DNA of 64,000 nt, from NCBI RefSeq assembly GCF_026262505.1, contig NC_067206.1, positions 5,112,879 to 5,176,878 of the forward strand, given 5' to 3'. This DNA is from Trichomonas vaginalis G3. Taxonomy: Eukaryota > Parabasalia > Trichomonadida > Trichomonadidae. Below are positions 56,806 to 64,000 of this stretch, piece by piece. The translations under genes were made by a program, and so were the position numbers. Below the pieces are notes generated by a model. That model was given only the letters and a program-made list of their open reading frames with translations. It searched no databases and was not told the DNA's origin. How positions within the stretch are numbered: the stretch's first letter is position 1; each line of letters begins with the position of its first letter.

Positions 56806-57435
56806 ATGGCTTCCGTGCCTCAAGCGCCTAACACTACTCTGTTTCAAGCTGTATGTGACTCTGCCAAACTTGCGTCTGAATTATCCGATCAGCTTGAATT
56901 ACAACTTAAAGAACAAAAATTAATGCACTCCCTTAAAAGAAATACTTTTCCAGCTCTTAAAGAACTTTATACCTCAAATAAAGTTCTCAGGACAAAGTAT
57001 GATTCTGTGTTAACAAAATTAAATGATTTGTCTGAAAATTTCAAAACCAATAACAATAATGTTACAGACATTCAAGAAACCATTTGTGATCGTAAAACTG
57101 GCATGAATGCCCTTCAATCAACTGTTGACAAACTTAAAACTAAAATGGATACCCTTCAAAAAAATGATGATGAGCTCAAAACTAAAATGGATACCCTTCA
57201 AAAAAATGATGATGAGCTTAAAACTAAAATGGATACCCTTCAAACAACTGTTGAAGATTTTAGGGCATTATTTATTAAATATTTCAAAGCTATTGAAGAT
57301 TCGTATAGGATAGGCTATGATCTTAGTGATAGAATACAACACAGGCTATCACTTTACAAACCTAAATTAGATCCCCCACCACAGTCTGAACAAGACAACT
57401 CTGCTGTCCATCCCAATGATCAATCAAGAAACTAA
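56806..57435 (+). CDS. Host coiled-coil protein with 14-residue repeat (209 aa)
   Basis: Intact, start MASVPQAPNTTLF. Helical throughout; residues 105-145 are three near-identical 14-residue units (DELKTKMDTLQKND, 42-bp DNA repeat). The C-terminus is polar and Pro/Gln-rich. No localisation signal. Function unknown. Confidence 0.6.
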   Translation: MASVPQAPNTTLFQAVCDSAKLASELSDQLELQLKEQKLMHSLKRNTFPALKELYTSNKVLRTKYDSVLTKLNDLSENFKTNNNNVTDIQETICDRKTGMNALQSTVDKLKTKMDTLQKNDDELKTKMDTLQKNDDELKTKMDTLQTTVEDFRALFIKYFKAIEDSYRIGYDLSDRIQHRLSLYKPKLDPPPQSEQDNSAVHPNDQSRN

Positions 57436-58103
57436 TGCCTTTTGGCAGGATCACTTGTCATAATTAAAATTTAACTAAAAACCCTTTATTTTGGCAGTAC
57501 TTTTTATTAGATATGAATGTTTCTTCTCCAGAAGGACTACAAAAATTAACATTTTTTTTTCATGACTCTGACTCAATGAATACTGAAAGCAAAAAGATGA
57601 ACATATAACCAATTGAAGAAGTGGCTCTAAAAGTAAAAAAAAGTTCTGGACAAATAATTGATATGAAATGTAGCACCATCAAATGAGAAAAAATTTGGCA
57701 CCATTCTTGACATCCAAATTAAATATTTAATATGTATCATATTAATGATATAAAGCTTTTCTTCCTATTTTGAGTTTTAAAATATGAAATATGAAATAAA
57801 ATGAGATTCAAAATAGCAGTTTATTCAAAGATATGGAGGACAACAGCCTTACACACATATTAAATGCATATGAGTGTGTCTATTTTATTGTAATCTGAAT
57901 TTGTGTACAAAGATTATCGACAATCTGGTACTCACTTTCGGAGCTATTGCTTGTAACTTTGTAGGTACTAATAATTAGGGATAAATTACAATGAATTTCA
58001 TTATCTTCCCTCAAAAGCGCTCCTAAGTACTATATGCAGATACATGAAAAAATTTCCCTAAATTTCGATGCATAAAAAACGTGACAAATAAAATAAATTT
58101 TGA
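57436..58103. other. Host intergenic region
   Basis: AT-rich; no gene recognised. A TCATTATCTTCC stretch near 58000 resembles an initiator, but it is about 100 bp from the next start codon, farther than usual. Confidence 0.4.
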
Positions 58104-61100
58104 ATGAGTCTCCTTGAAACGCTTTTTACCGACCACCCTCGGGAAATAAGCGAAACAAATATCAAGGAGATAGTTCAGGATTTGAGTCAGGATAAGGACA
58201 TTAGTACTTGTTTAACTGATTTAGCTTCAGTTTCAAAGAAATTTTCAAGTTTAATAGCCAACCAAGCTTTGCCAATATTATTTCAAATGTTGCAAGACAG
58301 TGATAAATACAAACAATTCACAACGCAAATATTAACAATTATTCTTGACATTTTGAATGGAGAATCAGCTCCATCAAATTGCCTCAATGTTCTTGAACAA
58401 AAGAATTCGATTACTATACTTCTCCAATACACAAATTCAACTTCTCCACAAAATCGAATTTTAGTTTTAAGAATTCTGTCTCAGCTTGCAATGCATCAGC
58501 TAGAACTACTTCAGAGCGTTTTGATATCTACAGAAGATCATCTTCCTAGCTTATTATCTCTGATTCACGATAAAAATAAAATAATTCTCCAAGAATTTCT
58601 CGATTTCGTTTGCGTTTCTATAGAAAATAACCCGAATTTCCAACAGATAGTTGCATTTAACATCTTAGATTCACTCGTTTCGTTACTCAGACAAGGAAAT
58701 GACAAAACATTTTCAGCATTGATCGCTATTCTACGGAATAACTCAATTTCACAAACAATGTTCTACTCAAGTGGCTACATCGATGCTGTGGCTCCTTATG
58801 TGAGGTCTAAAACCTCTTCTTCACTTTCATTTCTCAGATCTCTTTTCCAAGACGAAAGTTTTCCAAAGCACCAGAAAAATCTCTTATCTACAACTTTCTT
58901 TGCAGCTCTGCTCGAAGTTTCTATCGATGATTTAAGGTTTTTGGAAATTTTATCTCTTGCAACGCATAATTCTAAAGAACTCACCGACAAAGTTACAGAG
59001 AAAGGGACACTATTGGAAATAGTACAAAAAATGTTCGATAATCTTGCAGACGAACACTTAAAATTTGTTCAAGATTTTGATGGAAAAAGTGACATTTGTA
59101 AACTCATTTCAGAAAATTTTTCAAAAATCAATGACGATAATTTATCAAATATTTTGAGGATTTGTGAAGTTTTAGACATTTATGATAATGATTGCAGGTT
59201 AGTTTTTTCCAAAAAAGACGAAAAAGGAGAATCATTTTTAAATAAAATTCTGCAGATGCTGGAAGGACCAAATATGTCAACAATATTAGTGTTCCTAGCT
59301 GTGGAATGTTGGGAATGCAACTCTGCTTGTTACAATTTCTTCGATGATTCAACAAAAATCGGAAATACTTACAAATACTTGGAAATTGTTTGTGCAGCAG
59401 AGAATATTTCGATGAATTCATTATCCCTGTTCTCTTCTTACATGATTTTGGCTTCTTTGATGCAGTTTTCTGATAATTACATTCCAAATGTTGTTTCTTT
59501 GATATCAAAGGAATCATTGATATCAAAAATTGTTCAACTAAGAACAACTGTTGAAAATGAATTCAAAGATAATGAAATCGCTCATTATTTAATACAAATT
59601 TCTTTTAACTTTGTTGGAGATTCACCAAAAATAGAAGAAGAACAAAAAATTATTGATCCAAACGAAAAATTACAAGAAGAACCAGAAGAAATCAAAGAAA
59701 TTAAACCAAATCAAGAAAATTTGAATCCAAAAACTGAAGAAAAACAAGAAATTCTTAATACAAAAAGTGAAATAAAACCAATAAATTTGAATCCAAAAAG
59801 TGAAGTGAAAGAAGAAGAAACGAAAGAAGATATTAATAAAGAAAATGAAGAAGAAACAGATTCCAATTTATATCGAAAGTTTATTATAGAAAAAAGTAAG
59901 AGACAAGAAGCAGAAAAACGATGTGAAGACTTACAGAACCAAATAAAATACAACACAGATGAAGAATCAAAGAGAATTCAGTCAATTCAAAACACTTTTT
60001 CATCAGAATTGGAAAAGAAACAGAATCTAATCCAGAAATTGGAATCACAAATAGACACAATCACAATAAACTCACAGAAAGAAATATCAGACCTCAAAAA
60101 GAAACAAATGCAGTTGGAAAACCAAAATCTCCAAGAAATGTCAAAAATAAAAAGTTCTCAAAATTCAGAAATTTTGAAAAAATGTTCTGAATTGAAAGAA
60201 GAAGTGAACAAAGTCAGGAGTGAAATAGAACTATTTGAGAGCAGCAACAAAGCATTGCTGGACTCCAAACTCGATGAACTTTCCGAGATGAGGAAATTCA
60301 ATATCCAAATTCAAGAAGAAAACAAAAACTTGAAATTCAAAATTTCCCAACTAGAAAGACAACAAAATTTCAATGAAACAGAACAAAAACGATTGAATAA
60401 AAAGATAAATGAGCTGCAAAACGAAAAAGAATCAATAGAATCGAAATGTACTGATTTCCAACAAGAGTTATTAGTAATAAGAAACTCATTTAGATCAGGA
60501 GATCATCAGAACTTGTTGTCTGTAATTGATTCCCAAAGAACAACAATTGTTTCAATGACTTCTACAATAGAGACACAAAAATCTTTGATTTACGATTTGA
60601 AACAACAATATGAAGATTACAACTCTTCCAAATCACAGATCTCTACAAGAATACATGAATTAGAAACAGCAATTAAAACAGAAAAATCTGAAAAGAAAAA
60701 ATTGGAAAATTTATTAGCTCAACAAAAAGAAGAAACTCAAATTTTGAATGAAACCGTCAAAATTTTGACACCTCAACGCGATGCAGCAGTTGTTGATGCA
60801 GAAGAATGCCAAGTAAAGATCAGGAGATTAGAGATACAAATCAAATCATTGATATCAGAAAACGAAGAACTTAAAAAACAAATTGGAAAAGATTATGAAA
60901 AAGACATCATAATAATAAATGGAGAAAATACAAATAACAACAATGAAAATAGTTTGGAAATACAACATTTGTTATCTGTTATTTCTGAAAAAGAAAAACA
61001 AATAGAAATGATTAAATCTGATTTCGAAAATCAAATGAAAGAAATGAAGAAAGATCAACAAAATAATTCTGTTTTGAGTTTTGATTTCGAAAAAGAAAAA

Positions 61101-62987
61101 CTCAGAGAAGAATATGAAAAACAAATTTCAAATTCAAATTCAAAATTTTCAAAGAAAATTGAAAATTTGACAAATAAATTTGAAGAAGAAAAATCTCTTC
61201 ATAAAACAGAATTAAACACATTGAACATCAAATACCAGAATGAAATAAATTCTCTTAAGAACAAAACCGAATTAGAAATCATCAATTTAAAGAACAAATA
61301 TGAAACAGAAATTGATCAGTTGGATAATGAAAATACAAATCTAAAAACATTGTTGAAAAACATGAAGAAAGAGTTGGATATGAGTAATTCAGAAAGAGAA
61401 ACTAAATTAAATCAATTAATTTTGATTTACAAACAAAATGAAGAAAAAATTAAAAAAGATTTCCAACAAAAATCAGAAAATTTGTTGGATAAGTTCACAA
61501 ACTTCGTTAATAGAGTGAATGAAAGATTAATACAAATGAATTTACCTGTTTTATCCCAAAATGTTGAAAATTTGAAGAAATTACTCAAAAATAATGAAAA
61601 AATTTCAATTTCTGATACAATTTTATCTCTTAGAAGACAGATTTCGCAGATAAAATCAGAAGTTTCCCAAAATATTTTGGAAATTAAGTCAGAAATTTCG
61701 AAATCTCGAAACGGTTTGAGAGAAAGAATCGTTTTCATTCTGAAACTGATGTATAAATACAAGAACCAGATTGTTTCGCTCAAGAAATCAATTGAAGAAA
61801 AGAATTCTATTATTTATGAATTATCTCATCAAAACAACACCTTGAATATGACAATAAACCAATTGTCATCACAAAACAACTCAATGAATGCAACAATCCA
61901 TAACTTATCTGTTTCTTTGAACCAAGAAAATGAAAAATCTCAAAAATTTTCTCAAAATTCTCAAAAAATTTCGGAAAAAATTTCAGAGAAAGAAAAGGAA
62001 ATTGAAGAATTAAAGAGAAAATTACAGGAATACGAGAAAGAACTAACAGAATCTCGTAACAAATTATCAGAAACAGAGAAAAATTTCGAAAATCAAAAAT
62101 CCGAATTTAATTTGACAATGAAATCCCAACTTTTAGAGTCAAACAACAAGTATGAGTTGATCATTAATAACTACAAATCCAAAATTGAAGAATACGAGAA
62201 AATTTTCCAGATAATGAAATCAAAAATCGAAGATTACGAGAAAAACATTTCAAATTCATATGAAGAGATTTCTAAATACAAGAGCCAAATAGAGGAATCG
62301 AATTCCAAACTTGATGAATGCGAGAAACAGTTGAAATTGTTTAGTTCTTCAGACAAACATCGAATAAATGTTTTGCAGCAAGAATTGGAATCAAAGACAC
62401 AAAGATTGAAAGAAATAACACAGTTGTCAATACAACAAAACCAGAAATTGACTGAATCAATGAACAGAATAACTGATCTCGAGAAATCAAGAGAAAACAA
62501 TGATGATCTTAAACGAAGAATTGAGATTTTGGAGAATCAAGCTGATGTGTTTAGAGCAAATGAAAGAAGACTGCAAAGAAGAATCTCTGAACTAAAGGAT
62601 AAACTCGTGAACACATCGAAATACGAGGAAATGTATTCTGAATTGGAAAAGAAATTTAAAGAATCACAAGAAATGGCAAAATCTGCCATAAAACGGTTGA
62701 CAATAGAAATGGACAGAAAATCATTGGAAGAAGCAACACAAAGTCCAAGTTTGGAGGAGATGGAATCATTGAGACAGAGTTTGTCTGAGAAAGAAATGAA
62801 AATCAAGGATTTAGAGAAAATTATTTCGGAACAAAATTCGAAAGTTGATGAAAATGATGAAAATTTGATTGAAGTTTTTGATATCGCAAAGTTTGAAGAT
62901 TTGAGTGACAGCGAGTTTAGAAAGAAAGCTTTGACAATTATTGGAAAGCTGTGGCTTGAAAAAGTTTCTAAATCTCAATCAAAGTAA
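58104..62987 (+). CDS. p115/Uso1-like golgin: armadillo head plus very long coiled coil (1,627 aa)
   Basis: Intact. Residues 1-500 form an alpha-solenoid. The stretch NPNFQQIVAFNILDSLVSLL, then NNSISQTMFYSSGYIDAV, follows the pattern of the p115/Uso1 head (N-x-NQ-x-IVAF and NN-x-x-NQ-x-x-F). An acidic Glu/Lys/Pro/Asn linker with repeats (EEKQEILNTKSE, NLNPKSEVKEEE) spans ~510-580. The rest is coiled coil to ~1,600 with several breaks, ending FDIAKFEDLSDSEF and a short helix. p115 tethers vesicles at the Golgi; it is usually ~960 aa, so this would be a long version. Any solenoid-coiled-coil protein would look similar. Confidence 0.6.
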   Translation: MSLLETLFTDHPREISETNIKEIVQDLSQDKDISTCLTDLASVSKKFSSLIANQALPILFQMLQDSDKYKQFTTQILTIILDILNGESAPSNCLNVLEQKNSITILLQYTNSTSPQNRILVLRILSQLAMHQLELLQSVLISTEDHLPSLLSLIHDKNKIILQEFLDFVCVSIENNPNFQQIVAFNILDSLVSLLRQGNDKTFSALIAILRNNSISQTMFYSSGYIDAVAPYVRSKTSSSLSFLRSLFQDESFPKHQKNLLSTTFFAALLEVSIDDLRFLEILSLATHNSKELTDKVTEKGTLLEIVQKMFDNLADEHLKFVQDFDGKSDICKLISENFSKINDDNLSNILRICEVLDIYDNDCRLVFSKKDEKGESFLNKILQMLEGPNMSTILVFLAVECWECNSACYNFFDDSTKIGNTYKYLEIVCAAENISMNSLSLFSSYMILASLMQFSDNYIPNVVSLISKESLISKIVQLRTTVENEFKDNEIAHYLIQISFNFVGDSPKIEEEQKIIDPNEKLQEEPEEIKEIKPNQENLNPKTEEKQEILNTKSEIKPINLNPKSEVKEEETKEDINKENEEETDSNLYRKFIIEKSKRQEAEKRCEDLQNQIKYNTDEESKRIQSIQNTFSSELEKKQNLIQKLESQIDTITINSQKEISDLKKKQMQLENQNLQEMSKIKSSQNSEILKKCSELKEEVNKVRSEIELFESSNKALLDSKLDELSEMRKFNIQIQEENKNLKFKISQLERQQNFNETEQKRLNKKINELQNEKESIESKCTDFQQELLVIRNSFRSGDHQNLLSVIDSQRTTIVSMTSTIETQKSLIYDLKQQYEDYNSSKSQISTRIHELETAIKTEKSEKKKLENLLAQQKEETQILNETVKILTPQRDAAVVDAEECQVKIRRLEIQIKSLISENEELKKQIGKDYEKDIIIINGENTNNNNENSLEIQHLLSVISEKEKQIEMIKSDFENQMKEMKKDQQNNSVLSFDFEKEKLREEYEKQISNSNSKFSKKIENLTNKFEEEKSLHKTELNTLNIKYQNEINSLKNKTELEIINLKNKYETEIDQLDNENTNLKTLLKNMKKELDMSNSERETKLNQLILIYKQNEEKIKKDFQQKSENLLDKFTNFVNRVNERLIQMNLPVLSQNVENLKKLLKNNEKISISDTILSLRRQISQIKSEVSQNILEIKSEISKSRNGLRERIVFILKLMYKYKNQIVSLKKSIEEKNSIIYELSHQNNTLNMTINQLSSQNNSMNATIHNLSVSLNQENEKSQKFSQNSQKISEKISEKEKEIEELKRKLQEYEKELTESRNKLSETEKNFENQKSEFNLTMKSQLLESNNKYELIINNYKSKIEEYEKIFQIMKSKIEDYEKNISNSYEEISKYKSQIEESNSKLDECEKQLKLFSSSDKHRINVLQQELESKTQRLKEITQLSIQQNQKLTESMNRITDLEKSRENNDDLKRRIEILENQADVFRANERRLQRRISELKDKLVNTSKYEEMYSELEKKFKESQEMAKSAIKRLTIEMDRKSLEEATQSPSLEEMESLRQSLSEKEMKIKDLEKIISEQNSKVDENDENLIEVFDIAKFEDLSDSEFRKKALTIIGKLWLEKVSKSQSK

Positions 62988-63373
62988 TTCTTATTTTTAT
63001 ATTATTTTTATTAATTTGTTTTTTTCAAAGATATAAAATTATTTTTGTAAGTTATTTCAAATTACAAAACGTAACTTCTTTATATTTGTTAGATTCTATA
63101 GTTTTAAATATGAGTGTATGTTCTTTGGCAGTTCTATTTCTAAACACATTATAAATTTAAAGGACAGAACTTTGGCTAATCTCCTTATTTTTCTTCATAC
63201 ATAATATCATATTAGTAATCTAATCTTATATTCAAAATATGTTTCACTTTTTCTGAGAAGCTTTATGCCGATAAAAAGTGTGAATACATATTTGAATAAG
63301 TTCTGATACTTTTTTCAGGCTTATTTTATAAGTCAGTAAAAATATCAAACCTATAAAAATATGATGCTTGAGA
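62988..63373. other. Host intergenic region between convergent genes
   Basis: Spacer of about 390 bp, AT-rich, no gene or repeat recognised. It holds the 3' ends of both flanking genes. Confidence 0.5.
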
Positions 63374-64000
63374 TTATGAAGAATTATTAATGTTTACTAA
63401 CGAAATGAAATAATGAAAAAGTATATTTCTTTTAAGAAGACTTTTATTGATAAATACAAATTCTGATTGGCATTTATCATTTGAAAGGTGAATCAATTTG
63501 TTTGTAAATAGTTCTTTTGGACTATTAGGGCTTGTATTTCTTCTAAATGTACTTGGAGCCGAATTGTCAATATAACATTCATCAACTATTAATTCTTCAT
63601 GACTACCAGCATGTTGATATATCAAATATGTACCTGCTGGAGTAGTATTGTTAATGAAAGAAGACCTTTTGATAGTAAATGTATTACATCCATGATAAAT
63701 AATTCCCCATGCTGATTTTTGCTTTTTATTATTTATAAAATTACTCGAATATATTGATGCGTTATATTGAAAATATAGGATATCGAATTCACCTGTACAT
63801 ATGTTATTTACTACAGTTGAATAATTAAAGATCGTGATACCATTTTCTTCTGTCATCTCTAAAAATCCAACAGGATCTTCTAAAACTTTATTTGACGAGA
63901 AATTTGTTGATGAAACTAATATATGACCATCTTCTGCTTGAATTACTCTTCCACCAACACTTTCATTTCCAACATTAAAAAGGGAACTTTCTATAATATA
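63374..64000 (-). CDS. Pmp-like (right-handed beta-helix) surface protein, C-terminal part, runs off the window
   Basis: The frame is open from the window edge at 64000 (through about 48 codons before the first Met at 63856) down to the stop at 63374. Sequence such as ESSLFNVGNESVGG, SSTNFSSNKV, SSFINNTT and SIYSSNFINN shows the FxxN / S-x-F-x-x-N pattern of Chlamydia-type polymorphic membrane protein repeats. Trichomonas has a large family of these on its surface. No membrane anchor is visible in the last residues (VNINNSS), so it may be truncated or secreted. N-terminus beyond the window. Confidence 0.65.
   Translation of the reverse strand, partial: YIIESSLFNVGNESVGGRVIQAEDGHILVSSTNFSSNKVLEDPVGFLEMTEENGITIFNYSTVVNNICTGEFDILYFQYNASIYSSNFINNKKQKSAWGIIYHGCNTFTIKRSSFINNTTPAGTYLIYQHAGSHEELIVDECYIDNSAPSTFRRNTSPNSPKELFTNKLIHLSNDKCQSEFVFINKSLLKRNILFHYFISLVNINNSS

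Noticed and set aside
1-64000. tRNA, rRNA or other structural RNA genes
   Set aside because: I scanned for cloverleaf-like and rRNA-like stretches by eye and saw none; a covariance-model search would be needed to exclude short ones.

Overview
The window reads as nuclear DNA of a trichomonad, most probably Trichomonas vaginalis. The evidence is intron-less AT-rich genes, a Trichomonas-type initiator just upstream of one start codon, an ankyrin protein with the leading domain typical of that genome, a Pmp-like surface protein, and large Maverick/Polinton elements. The species is inferred; a close relative is possible.

About 51 of 64 kb is Maverick DNA. Element A (1-6857) is cut by the left edge. 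Element B (6868-27147, 20,280 bp) lies head to head with A, only 10 bp away, so A and the left part of B form a palindrome of about 13 kb. Element B is bounded by 203-bp inverted repeats and the 6-bp duplication ACGAAT. Element C (28961-53179, 24,219 bp) is a separate, better preserved lineage with about 305-bp inverted repeats and the duplication TTCACA. All three ends start AGTA.

The Maverick genes form a virus-like set: double-jelly-roll major capsid protein, penton-like minor capsid protein, packaging ATPase, integrase and protein-primed DNA polymerase B. Both lineages also encode a long fibre with a bacteriophage collar-type C-terminal domain. C adds a Dam-like adenine methyltransferase, a roughly 1,180-residue Pro/Thr/Ser-rich protein and a minisatellite. 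B carries a 4.1-kb cassette bounded by inverted 121-bp tandem repeats that encodes a KilA-N protein and a PrimPol plus SF3-helicase protein; it looks like a replicon nested in the Maverick. A and B genes are full of single-base indels, several shared by both copies. C has four. I could not tell decay from sequence error.

Host genes are an alpha-solenoid protein (27253-28710), a frameshifted ankyrin gene (53418-55581), a decayed ankyrin fragment among direct repeats (55.7-56.5 kb), a small coiled-coil protein (56806-57435), a p115/Uso1-like tether (58104-62987) and the end of a Pmp-like surface protein running off the right edge.
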